Shown piece after piece: positions 17,675-25,887 of a DNA stretch of 64,000 nucleotides. Under the pieces are notes generated by a model. That model did not search any database. It saw nothing but the letters and a program-made list of their open reading frames with translations, and had not been told where the DNA came from. Both the position numbers and the translations under genes were made by a program. Position 1 is the first letter of the stretch. Each line of letters starts with the position of its first letter. Source of the DNA: an uncultured Pirellulaceae bacterium. GTDB taxonomy: Bacteria; Planctomycetota; Planctomycetia; Pirellulales; Pirellulaceae. The stretch covers positions 186,001-250,000 of the forward strand of contig CALKGE010000001.1 of NCBI GenBank assembly GCA_938084685.1, written 5' to 3'.

Positions 17675-17680
17675 GAGGAG
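17675..17680 (+). promoter_or_regulatory. Ribosome binding site that sets the start of the large exported protein
   Basis: GAGGAG ends nine bases before GTG 17690 but only three bases before the upstream TTG 17684, so GTG 17690 is the better start. Confidence 0.6.
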
Positions 17681-17689
17681 ATTTTGAGA

Positions 17690-20524
17690 GTGCAGAAGCG
17701 AGTTCAAACTGACTCGAACCCCAGGTTGCGGGGTGGGGAACGGCTGGAAGACCGGCGAATGCTGGCCTCAGGCGTCGCTGCATGCAATCTGGTCTCTCAA
17801 CCTGTCACTCCTGACACTGGATCTGCGTTCCATCAACCATTTGTCATCGCCGACGCCTTGCCTGGCAAACGCCGTCACTCACCTCGCGTCGCACTGTTCG
17901 AAAACCTGGAGCAACTTCCGGATCGATATACCATCCACGCCTCTGTCCGATCCACGATCGATCCAATTACTACAGGTTGCACTCGGCTCGCAGACAAACG
18001 CCTGCGGACCAACGGGTTGATCATCTTCGATTATCAGAACGACCGAAATTACAAATTTGCTGGTTTCGATGCTCGCAAGAATCTGTGGCTCATCGGTAGC
18101 AGGCACCAGAACCGCTTTGTCATCCGCGATCGCTTACGGGAACCTATCGAAGCTCACAAGACATACGATCTTACACTCAACATCGAAGGCACGTACGCCG
18201 AGCTACTGGTCAATGGCGAACTCAAGCTTTCTCATACGTTCCGTTCACTGGACAGTTCGAATCAGTTGGGCCTGGGGACATTAATGTCGAAGGCCACAGA
18301 ATTTGGAAACATTCGTATACGAGACTATTTCCCTTTATCGAAAACTGTGAATGACAGTTTCCGCACCACTCAAGGGCTTACGGAATTGATCGATGTGCTG
18401 GCCAATGATCAAGTACCATACGATGTCGACGCCATCTTAACGCTTCCCCAATCCGAATTTGATCTGGGACAAGCGATCGTCGTCGATAATCAGTTGCAGT
18501 TTCAGGCACATATTGATCGTTTTGGGGAAGAGATGATTCCCTACAACGTCGAGGACCAATTCGGTCGGGTCGTATCTGGAGAATTAAATCTCTCGGTAAG
18601 TTCACAACTTCCGCTCCAGTTCAACTGGGATGGCTCTGCCCTTGATCAACTGGAATTGCTGGAAGGAGTTCATGAAAACATCACGACTACCGAGACTCCA
18701 CTCCACCGTCTCACTGGGTTGGAAATACTTGACATCGGTCTTTCGCCAGAGAAGTTTACGATGACCACGTCCGTCGTTCCTCATCCTGACAATCTTCGCA
18801 CCAACGGTGGTGGTTATCTGGTCTTTGACTATGTGGATCCTGACCATTACAAGTATGCCGGAATCGTTGCAGGGAAGAGAACAGCCGTCATTGGTGAAGT
18901 ACTGAACGGACATTCCTTCCGCCATCGAACCAAATTTGTGGGCAAACCTGACAACAAGGAGTATCGTTTAAAGCTCATCGTGCTAGGCAATCAGACTCGA
19001 CTCTTGATCAACGACACACAATATCTTTCGCTCCAATTCAGAACTGACGTTTCCTCAGGCCAATTGGGGCTCAAAGGCCACCGCCGTGGCTCCATCTTCA
19101 AACCTTTATCGGTAGACAATCTCGATCCACCGACAGCTGGAATCAATGCGTATCATAAAGTCCCTGTACACGAGGACGTCTCGCTGGAGCACTTGATTCG
19201 AATTCCTGACGACGCCACCATTACCAGCGCTACGGTACCTCATGGTACAGTTCGAATCGAAGGAAACCAGCTTGTCTATCGCTCGGCGCCCCATCACTGG
19301 GGCCCTACCATAATCGACTACGAAGTTGAATTTCCTGACGGAGACACCGTTCAAAGGACTCTGCCTATCGCACCTGGAGTCAGTTTCCCGGTCTCTGCAA
19401 AACTCACTCCATTTGGCTACTTGGACTCCGATGTCCCCATGAACGACCTGGGCTTTGCAATTCACGGCAAGGGATTCTATCAGGAGAACGAATATCCGCT
19501 CCCCTTCGGTGGATATGAAAGTGTTACTGACTACAATATGCTCTTCCTCAATGAGACTCTTCCTGAAGAGTTTGATATCGTGCTTAATTCACGCGAATGG
19601 GAAAGCACTTTTGAGCCAATCATCTTTGACTATCAGGACCAGCTTAACTACAAGTTTGTCGGCATGTCACACGTTGAAAGTTTTTTTGAGGCAGAGTCGT
19701 TAATTGATAATGTCATAAACGCAGTACTCTTTCCCGATCGCACTCGGTGGGAGCTAGGAGAGATGGTAAACGGAGAAGAACGAATCCTCAAAGTAAGGGG
19801 GAAAAGACTAAACCTCGGTAGCAATCTAAATACTCGCGTACATGTTAGAGATAACTTCATTACTGTCTACGCCGACGGTACTAAGGTAACTTCGTACGAA
19901 TTTCCGGAATCCTTACGATACGGTGCTGTCGGCGTTTACTCCCCAGTCGCTGACCGTACTTATCGCACACTAAGCATTGTTCCACCGAACGAACTGGTTG
20001 AGCCAGACAATTACAATCAGGAACTTCAGGGGCAGTTGTGGCACGAGTCGGAAAACGTAGTTGAAGTTCAACCCGACTCCAGCGGCATGTCGGTACATAT
20101 GCTACCGGACAGCTTTGTTGGTCCTCGCCAAATAGTTACACACGTGACGACCCTGAGAAACACTCACGACGAACTGGCCAATGGCTTTATCGCCTTCGAC
20201 TATGTAGACGATAACAACTTCAAAGTTGCCGGCATACAGATCGGTGCACAATCCATGGTGATTGGCGAAGTCATTGATGGTCAATTTAACGCCTTGACCA
20301 GCTTCGATCACACCATGGCTGTCGGGCAGGAAATCAAGCTTAGAGTCTTTGTGGACAGTTCACTGGTTACCCTGACGGTCGATGACCAACAGGAAATCTC
20401 CTATGACTTCGGTGATGATGATTTAGGTACTCAATTCGGCTATGCAACTTTTGTGAGTCCAGCCTATTTCAAAAACACATCTATCGAATCCGATGGTTAT
20501 AGCTGGTCGTGGAGCGACGAATGA
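17690..20524 (+). CDS. Large exported protein with four concanavalin-like repeats (planctomycete LEDRRMLA type)
   Basis: 944 residues from GTG 17690. The N terminus carries GGERLEDRRMLASG, the motif that starts many giant planctomycete surface proteins and precedes export. Four related beta-sandwich segments are anchored by (I/V/A)FDYxxxxxxK: the FDY of each lies at about residues 113, 379, 646 and 836. Each is followed by a VIGEVxxG strand and an LxVNGxxxL-type strand, as in laminin-G/concanavalin-like carbohydrate-binding domains. Between the first two, a cadherin/Ig-like block (VNDSFRTTQGLTELIDVLAND) is seen; a similar block follows the second. No catalytic motif is present. I infer a surface or matrix protein that binds glycans. 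The gene lies just after the duplicated 76-bp element. Confidence 0.72.
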   Translation: MQKRVQTDSNPRLRGGERLEDRRMLASGVAACNLVSQPVTPDTGSAFHQPFVIADALPGKRRHSPRVALFENLEQLPDRYTIHASVRSTIDPITTGCTRLADKRLRTNGLIIFDYQNDRNYKFAGFDARKNLWLIGSRHQNRFVIRDRLREPIEAHKTYDLTLNIEGTYAELLVNGELKLSHTFRSLDSSNQLGLGTLMSKATEFGNIRIRDYFPLSKTVNDSFRTTQGLTELIDVLANDQVPYDVDAILTLPQSEFDLGQAIVVDNQLQFQAHIDRFGEEMIPYNVEDQFGRVVSGELNLSVSSQLPLQFNWDGSALDQLELLEGVHENITTTETPLHRLTGLEILDIGLSPEKFTMTTSVVPHPDNLRTNGGGYLVFDYVDPDHYKYAGIVAGKRTAVIGEVLNGHSFRHRTKFVGKPDNKEYRLKLIVLGNQTRLLINDTQYLSLQFRTDVSSGQLGLKGHRRGSIFKPLSVDNLDPPTAGINAYHKVPVHEDVSLEHLIRIPDDATITSATVPHGTVRIEGNQLVYRSAPHHWGPTIIDYEVEFPDGDTVQRTLPIAPGVSFPVSAKLTPFGYLDSDVPMNDLGFAIHGKGFYQENEYPLPFGGYESVTDYNMLFLNETLPEEFDIVLNSREWESTFEPIIFDYQDQLNYKFVGMSHVESFFEAESLIDNVINAVLFPDRTRWELGEMVNGEERILKVRGKRLNLGSNLNTRVHVRDNFITVYADGTKVTSYEFPESLRYGAVGVYSPVADRTYRTLSIVPPNELVEPDNYNQELQGQLWHESENVVEVQPDSSGMSVHMLPDSFVGPRQIVTHVTTLRNTHDELANGFIAFDYVDDNNFKVAGIQIGAQSMVIGEVIDGQFNALTSFDHTMAVGQEIKLRVFVDSSLVTLTVDDQQEISYDFGDDDLGTQFGYATFVSPAYFKNTSIESDGYSWSWSDE

Positions 20525-20641
20525 CGCATACCTCTTTTGGAAAAAACTCGATGTGCCTCATCGAAACGAACCGATATCAAATTAAAAAGCCCCTTTTTTC
20601 TGTTAGTATAAAGGTGTTCTGTAAATCCAAGGTTTCGACTG

Positions 20642-22054
20642 ATGCTAACCATTCATGACAAGGGGATGACGCTATGTGACGGGGTTACCCGACGTGAGGC
20701 ATTGCGCGTTGGCGGATTGGGACTCGGCGGCCTGTCACTGGCAAACCTGTTAAAAACTCGGGCCAAAGCAAGTCCGGTTGCAGCTTCGGGATTGCCCGGA
20801 TTCGGTAAAGCGAAATCAGTGATTGTCTTTGGACTAATCGGAGGAATTCCTCAGCACGAGACATGGGACCCCAAGCCGGATGCACCGGCCGAGATCCGCG
20901 GTGAATTCGGAGCCATTCCAACCAGCACACCCGGACTTCATGTTGGGGAACTGATGCCGAAAACAGCTCGGCTGACCGACAAAATTGCTGTGCTGCGAGC
21001 GGTCGTTACTAATGACAATTCCCACTCATCCAGTGGCTACCAGATGCTGACCGGTATCGAGCACAACCCGATGAACCGGGAAAATGCTCTACCAGGCGCT
21101 CCTAATGATCACCCCAGTCTGGCCGCCGTTGTCAGAGCCTTGCGGGAAGACAGGGGCCTGCCTTCCTCGATAATCTTACCAGAGCATATCTGGAATGACG
21201 GTAATAAACCGTGGCCCGGTCAGGATGCAGGCTTTGCAGGTCGAGCACACGATCCATGGCTCATCAAGTGTTATCCAAATGAGAATCGGTTCGACGTTCC
21301 TGGCATGACTCTGACAAATGATTTGACACCCGTACGGGTAAACAACAGGCAGTCGCTGCTAACACAAATCAACCAGGTTCAAGAAACGCTGACGAAATCG
21401 AAAGCCGTAGAAACCTACAACATCCATTCGCAGAAAGCCTATAGCCTTCTGGGGTCGGGTGCTGCCAGAGATGCCTTCGACCTTACGAAAGAATCCGAAC
21501 AGACTCGTGAACGCTATGGCCCGGGACGATTTGCCCAGAGCTGCCTACTGGCACGACGCTTAGTCGAGGCGGATGTCTCGCTTGTACAAATCAACTGGAC
21601 TCGAGTAGTTGATGACCGCAAATTTGAAAACCAGGGTGGTTGGGACACTCACAAAAAACACTGCCAATCGCTCAAAGAACATTTGATGCCCAGTATGGAT
21701 CAAACGTTCAGTGCACTGATTGAAGATTTGGATCAACGAGGACTACTCGATGAAACGCTGGTCGTCATGTTCAGTGAATTTGGTCATACTCCTAAAATCA
21801 ACGGCAATGCCGGGCGTGATCACTGGGGCCGAGCTTTTTCTATCGCACTGGCCGGCGGCGGAGTTCGCGGTGGAGCAGTTCACGGTGTTACCGACAAGCA
21901 TGCCGCACACCCTGTTGACGGAGCAGTCCGACCACGGGACTTGCTGGCCACGATCTATCATCTGATGGGTTACCCGGGCCATTCCGAAATCTACGACCCG
22001 TTCAATCGGCCAGTCCAGATCAGTCGAGGAGAAGTTATCACAGAGATACTCTGA
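20642..22054 (+). CDS. DUF1501 family protein (Tat-exported)
   Basis: 470 residues. A twin-arginine signal is at TRREALRVGGLGLGGLSLANLL. Family landmarks are VIVFGLIGGIPQHETWDPK, the GYQMLTGIEH segment, FAQSCLLARRLVEADVSLVQ, NQGGWDTH with the metal-type histidine, the LVVMFSEFGHTPKIN stretch and GRDHWGRAFSIALAGGG. The fold is related to alkaline phosphatase/sulfatase-like enzymes, but the reaction is unknown. DUF1501 proteins are usually paired with PSCyt1-DUF1549-DUF1553 proteins; this copy has no such neighbour. It ends at a strong two-way terminator. Confidence 0.9.
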   Translation: MLTIHDKGMTLCDGVTRREALRVGGLGLGGLSLANLLKTRAKASPVAASGLPGFGKAKSVIVFGLIGGIPQHETWDPKPDAPAEIRGEFGAIPTSTPGLHVGELMPKTARLTDKIAVLRAVVTNDNSHSSSGYQMLTGIEHNPMNRENALPGAPNDHPSLAAVVRALREDRGLPSSIILPEHIWNDGNKPWPGQDAGFAGRAHDPWLIKCYPNENRFDVPGMTLTNDLTPVRVNNRQSLLTQINQVQETLTKSKAVETYNIHSQKAYSLLGSGAARDAFDLTKESEQTRERYGPGRFAQSCLLARRLVEADVSLVQINWTRVVDDRKFENQGGWDTHKKHCQSLKEHLMPSMDQTFSALIEDLDQRGLLDETLVVMFSEFGHTPKINGNAGRDHWGRAFSIALAGGGVRGGAVHGVTDKHAAHPVDGAVRPRDLLATIYHLMGYPGHSEIYDPFNRPVQISRGEVITEIL

Positions 22055-22075
22055 TTGCTCCTCCCACAAAGCCAC

Positions 22076-22117
22076 AAAAAAACCGCTCTGTGCTGCATAT
22101 CAGACCAGAGCGGTTTT
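22076..22117. terminator. Bidirectional rho-independent terminator
   Basis: CCGCTCTG (22083-22090) pairs with CAGAGCGG (22106-22113), flanked by a run of A on the left and TTTTGTATTT on the right. It lies between the converging DUF1501 and Gfo/Idh/MocA genes and can serve both. Confidence 0.85.
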
Positions 22118-22132
22118 GTATTTCAGCTTCGA

Positions 22133-23497
22133 TTAATACTCAAAGTCCGGATTCAGACCCGGCTGTGGCACTGGATACTTTCCATCTTCAAATGGTTGAA
22201 GAATCGAATCACCGTCGAGCGTCAGGTTTTCAATACCTTCACCAAAGTCTGCTTCGTGGTTGAGCATATCTTCCACGGTAACCTGCTGGCCAGTATGAGC
22301 GGCCAATCGTCCCATCGAAGTTACCAGACTCGCCATCGTCCCTCGCGGAGCTTCGTTATACTCCAGATCGTTGCGAATCGCATCAATGTAATGATTCCAC
22401 TCAAGCTGATATGGATTCGGTTCAGGCTTACCCCATTCCCAAGCCAGATTTTCCTTGGTCATGGCGTGCCCGTTGTAAAGACGAGCTTTAGAGGGTGCAT
22501 GACCTGACTGGGAAATCACTGCAATTCCTTTCGAACCATGAGCATAACTGGCAAACTCATTGTGACAGCCAGGGATAGTACGACCATTCATAAAGGCCTT
22601 CGTACCGTCCTCGAACGTGTACTCGATTGCATACGAGTCAAAATTCTGATCGATATTATCGCCACGGTAGTGTCTTCCACCCGAAGCTTTCGCCGACACA
22701 GGCCAGGCATCCTTCATCCAGCACATTTCATCAATGTTGTGAATCAGAAAATCTGAAACGGCTCCGCCACTTAACCACAGGAAACCGTGGAAGTTTTTAA
22801 TCTGATACATCAGGTCAGAGATACCTGGTGGCTTCGGAGGCACAGCAGCATAACCGGTTGGACCGGCCATACGATAGGCTCGCAGCATGTTCACTTCACC
22901 AATTTCACCATTTTGAATACGGTCAAAGAGTTCATTACGAGCATCACAGTGACGGCACATCAGGCCAACAGCCACTTTCAGATTCTTTTCTGATGCCTTG
23001 TCAGCCAGCTCAAACATTTTCTTGGAACCCGGTCCATCAACGGTGACCGGCTTTTCCATAAATACGTTGAGTCCTTTCTCGATGGCATAGCCGAAATGCA
23101 ACCAGCGGAAAGCAGGGGGAGTCGTCAAGATAACGACATCGCCTTTCTTCAGGCAGTCCATCGCCTGTTTATAGGCTTCAAAACCTAAAAACTTCCGTTC
23201 ATCTGGCACATCAACCGTTTTGGGAAACTTACGTACCAGACTTTCATAGCTTGCTTTCTGGCGGTGTTCAAACACATCTGCCATGGCAACCAATTCGATG
23301 CTCTCATTAGGAACACTCAACGCATTGGAAGCAGCTCCTGTTCCTCGTCCCCCGCAGCCAACCAATGCAACACGGATTTTACCCTTGGCTGCAGCATGGA
23401 CCGGTTGAACGGCGGACAAAACACTCGTGGTCGCAGCAGCGGCCACACCTGTTGTCTTGAGAAAGTCCCGTCGTGAGTTATGACTCTCGCTCATCAT
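22133..23497 (-). CDS. Tat-exported Gfo/Idh/MocA family oxidoreductase
   Basis: 454 residues. The Tat signal is SRRDFLKTTG followed by an alanine-rich segment. The NAD(P)-binding Rossmann part has VALVGCGGRGTG, and the catalytic-site motif is FMEKPVTVDG. The C-terminal alpha/beta domain contains WLSGGAVSDFLIHNIDEMCW. Such enzymes oxidise or reduce sugars or polyols; exported planctomycete members have no settled substrate. The gene lies 96 bases after a SUMF1-like gene and downstream of an aldolase gene on the same strand, so the three may form one transcript. A second SUMF1-Gfo pair is found at 48.7-50.8 kb. Two adjacent start methionines are possible (23497 or 23494). Confidence 0.9.
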   Translation of the reverse strand: MMSESHNSRRDFLKTTGVAAAATTSVLSAVQPVHAAAKGKIRVALVGCGGRGTGAASNALSVPNESIELVAMADVFEHRQKASYESLVRKFPKTVDVPDERKFLGFEAYKQAMDCLKKGDVVILTTPPAFRWLHFGYAIEKGLNVFMEKPVTVDGPGSKKMFELADKASEKNLKVAVGLMCRHCDARNELFDRIQNGEIGEVNMLRAYRMAGPTGYAAVPPKPPGISDLMYQIKNFHGFLWLSGGAVSDFLIHNIDEMCWMKDAWPVSAKASGGRHYRGDNIDQNFDSYAIEYTFEDGTKAFMNGRTIPGCHNEFASYAHGSKGIAVISQSGHAPSKARLYNGHAMTKENLAWEWGKPEPNPYQLEWNHYIDAIRNDLEYNEAPRGTMASLVTSMGRLAAHTGQQVTVEDMLNHEADFGEGIENLTLDGDSILQPFEDGKYPVPQPGLNPDFEY

Positions 23498-23593
23498 ATA
23501 TTCCCTTGTCAGTATTTTTTTGATTGTTTGAATGAATGAATTTTAAACCACGAATTACCCCAATGCCACAAGAACCTGAAGTGGAGAATCCGA

Positions 23594-24661
23594 TTACTCG
23601 GCGGGGTTGTCCTTATCAAACTGCAACGGCAGCGCTTTGTCCCAAATCTCCTGAAGCTCCTCTTTCGTAGGCGATTCAAGAGGTCGAACGATACGCAGTC
23701 CAACATGCAGTGCATCGGTGTGGTACCAGATACTTTGTGGTTCCTGTGGATCCTGAAATTTCCAATCTTCGGTGGATGCCAGTCGAGCAGCACTGCGCAA
23801 CGACTTGGCGCCATCCTGCCAGCTTCCTCCGCGAACAACACGTGGATAGAGTTTCAATGGTACGTTAACAGGATTGACCGCACCGGCCTCGGTGTTTCCA
23901 TAAAACTCAGTGTCATACTGGTCCAGCACCCATTCAGCGACGTTTCCGTGCATATCGTACAAACCCCAAGGATTTGGTAATTTCTTTCCCACCTTTTGAT
24001 ACTTGTCGTTAGAGTTCTCGACGTACCAGGCATAATCACCAATTTTGGATGCATCGTCGCCCCAACTATAGCGGGTCGTCGTACCAGCGCGGCAAGCGTA
24101 CTCCCATTCGGCTTCGGTTGGTAAACGATAATAACGTCCGGTCTTGGCAGACAGCCACTGGCAAAACGTACGCGCCGCATGCTGTGTCATGCTAATAGCA
24201 GGGTACCCACGTTTGCCCATACCAAACGTCATATCGGTATAGGGCGCTGTTGGCTTGGAAATCGTCAGCGGCTCGGCAAGCTTATCACGCTCGTTGGCAG
24301 CACGACCGTAAACTTTACGAATTTGAATATCGATATCAGACATCCAGACTTCGTAAACATCCCATGTAATCTCCGTTTTGCCCATCCAAAAAGGTTCGAT
24401 CTGAATCTCGTGCTGCGGGCCTTCATCATTACCTCGGCCCTTCTCTTTCCTGGGACTACCCATGACAAACTTTCCGCTTGGAATGGGAAGCATTTCGATT
24501 TTGTTACGAGTATGCTCAACCACTTCCGAGTACGGTTTCATCTCCTTTTCAGAAGATGCTTCGCTTTCAGGGATTTTAATGGGGGCGGGGTGGTCTAATT
24601 GGGCATTGGCGACTGCCGTCAACAGTAGAAATGCCGGAACCGAGAAACCAAATAACTTCAT
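23594..24661 (-). CDS. Exported SUMF1/FGE-sulfatase domain protein lacking the FGE cysteines
   Basis: 355 residues from ATG 24661 (a GTG eight codons upstream is also open). The signal peptide is KLFGFSVPAFLLLTAVANAQ. The SUMF1 fold runs from MLPIPSGKFVMGS through KTEITWDVYEVWM, YRLPTEAEWEYACRAGT, NPWGLYDMHGNVAEW and VVRGGSWQD to VGLRIVR. In true formylglycine-generating enzyme a cysteine pair lies shortly after the RGGS motif; here RGGSWQDGAKSLRSAARLA has none, so sulfatase activation by this protein is unlikely. SUMF1-fold proteins of this type often act as ligand-binding or ergothioneine-type enzymes. It directly precedes an exported Gfo/Idh/MocA gene. Confidence 0.85.
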   Translation of the reverse strand: MKLFGFSVPAFLLLTAVANAQLDHPAPIKIPESEASSEKEMKPYSEVVEHTRNKIEMLPIPSGKFVMGSPRKEKGRGNDEGPQHEIQIEPFWMGKTEITWDVYEVWMSDIDIQIRKVYGRAANERDKLAEPLTISKPTAPYTDMTFGMGKRGYPAISMTQHAARTFCQWLSAKTGRYYRLPTEAEWEYACRAGTTTRYSWGDDASKIGDYAWYVENSNDKYQKVGKKLPNPWGLYDMHGNVAEWVLDQYDTEFYGNTEAGAVNPVNVPLKLYPRVVRGGSWQDGAKSLRSAARLASTEDWKFQDPQEPQSIWYHTDALHVGLRIVRPLESPTKEELQEIWDKALPLQFDKDNPAE

Positions 24662-24760
24662 TTTTGCAAAACCAATGATCACAACTGTTTCGAAGATGAA
24701 TGAATCTTTACTCTTCTATTATAGGCACGACATTTGGTCATGCGAATTGGTCACCGGCAG

Positions 24761-25528
24761 CTAGGAAGTCATCTCATCCATCCCTGCAGAATTTGCTTTG
24801 AGCATATTCACCAACGTGACAAACTCGCCACCATAAGCAAGCAGTCGAGCGCCTTGCTGAAATCTCTTTTTACCCGTTGCCACGTCTGGTACAGGCAGAC
24901 CCCACGCTTTGCCGTACTGTTGGCATAACGCAGCCACCTTCTCAATTGCCTCTTCCAGAGTAAATCCAGGATCATTCTTGGATATTCTCAGCTGCAAATC
25001 CCCCGGTCCAACGAATACACCATCCACTCCTTCGGTCGCGATGATTTGTTCGGCATTTGCCAACGCTTCCGGGGTCTCAATCTGGCAGATCAGAAATGAA
25101 TTCTCGTTGGCCTGAGTTGTGTATTCGCCCGCATCCGAAAACATGAAGTCATTGTCCTGGCCCACGCCATCAATTCCCCGGTCTCCTAACGGTGGAAACT
25201 TGACGCAATCCCGCAGGTAAACTGCTCGTTCAACGTCATTGACATGGGGGACAAGCAACCCGGAAGCTCCGTCCTCAAAATGCCGGTAGAGGGTGATTTT
25301 GTCGATCGATGACGGACGCATCATGCAATCAATATCGTGCTGATGGCAATACGCCATGACTGCTTGCAATTCCCGGGGATCCCAGGCACGGTGTTCGGCA
25401 TCAAGCCAAATTGCGTCAAATCCGGCTCGAGCAGCATGAGCAACATAAAACGGTAAAAAATGTCCCAGCGCACAAATCTTGACCAACTCGTTGGCCTTCA
25501 GTTTCTCAATGGTCTTACTTCGTCGCAC
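24761..25528 (-). CDS. HpcH/HpaI aldolase/citrate lyase family protein
   Basis: 255 residues from GTG 25528, a length typical of the family. It follows the class II pyruvate-aldolase TIM barrel: AARAGFDAIWLDAEHR, a helix with HQHDIDCMMRPSS, GASGLLVPHVNDVE, FLICQIETPEALANAEQI with the metal-binding Glu, and GVDGVFVGPGDLQL with the metal-binding Asp. It would cleave a 2-keto-3-deoxy or related acid to pyruvate plus an aldehyde. The frame stays open upstream to a TTG at 25606 through a 9-bp tandem repeat, but AAGGA at 25537-25541, eight bases before GTG, sets the start after the repeat. It heads the aldolase, SUMF1-like, Gfo/Idh/MocA group. Confidence 0.85.
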   Translation of the reverse strand: MRRSKTIEKLKANELVKICALGHFLPFYVAHAARAGFDAIWLDAEHRAWDPRELQAVMAYCHQHDIDCMMRPSSIDKITLYRHFEDGASGLLVPHVNDVERAVYLRDCVKFPPLGDRGIDGVGQDNDFMFSDAGEYTTQANENSFLICQIETPEALANAEQIIATEGVDGVFVGPGDLQLRISKNDPGFTLEEAIEKVAALCQQYGKAWGLPVPDVATGKKRFQQGARLLAYGGEFVTLVNMLKANSAGMDEMTS

Positions 25529-25536
25529 GTCATCAT

Positions 25537-25541
25537 TCCTT
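25537..25541 (-). promoter_or_regulatory. Ribosome binding site that sets the aldolase start
   Basis: AAGGA on the minus strand, eight bases before GTG 25528. It places the nearby 9-bp repeat in the untranslated leader. Confidence 0.65.
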
Positions 25542-25543
25542 GC

Positions 25544-25588
25544 AATCTTGGTATTCTTGGTATTCCTGGTATTCCCGGCATTCTTGGC
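25544..25588 (-). repeat. Imperfect 9-bp tandem repeat, five units
   Basis: On the plus strand: AATCTTGGT, ATTCTTGGT, ATTCCTGGT, ATTCCCGGC, ATTCTTGGC. The array lies directly upstream of the aldolase ribosome site, so copy-number change could alter promoter or leader spacing in nine-base steps. A second five-unit, 9-bp array is at 8601-8645. Confidence 0.75.
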
Positions 25589-25708
25589 TGCAACAGAGAA
25601 CTTCAAATAATTGATGGATATCGTACCATGTAGGTTTATAAATAGAAGTAATTTAAATCACCTACTACGTGGTTCCCGTTTTAAACACAGGACACCGTTC
25701 CCTGGCAC

Positions 25709-25714
25709 AGGAGG
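25709..25714 (+). promoter_or_regulatory. Strong ribosome binding site of the 54-codon gene
   Basis: A full AGGAGG sits six bases before ATG 25721, the best Shine-Dalgarno sequence I noticed in the window, and is the main reason to believe the small gene. Confidence 0.6.
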
Positions 25715-25720
25715 CCATTG

Positions 25721-25885
25721 ATGCTTCGCAGCGTGACAATTGACAACAAACTGTTGAACTATCTGGTGGATGTCATCAATCAGGAGTTTAACGCAGGAAG
25801 GGAAATGACTCGTAGCAAACTTTCCAATGCCATCTGGGATTATGAAAAAGGCGCGATCGAACAGGAACAGGACGAGCAGGAATAA
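25721..25885 (+). CDS. Small soluble protein (54 residues) in front of a Na+/solute symporter
   Basis: An ATG preceded by AGGAGG opens a 54-codon frame ending at TAA 25883-25885, two bases before the symporter ATG. The product (start MLRSVTIDNKLLNYLVD, end EQEQDEQE) has no signal or membrane span. It is predicted helical, with amphipathic NYLVDVINQEFN and SKLSNAIWDYEKGAI helices and a very acidic tail. I know no family. The tight spacing suggests co-translation with the symporter, so a regulatory or coupling role is possible. Too short to be found by length-limited gene callers. Confidence 0.6.
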   Translation: MLRSVTIDNKLLNYLVDVINQEFNAGREMTRSKLSNAIWDYEKGAIEQEQDEQE

Positions 25886-25887
25886 AC

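Noticed and set aside
17522..17707. Minus-strand frame through the 76-bp element
   Set aside because: Sequence is only the repeat read as protein, and the frame overlaps the start of the large exported protein.
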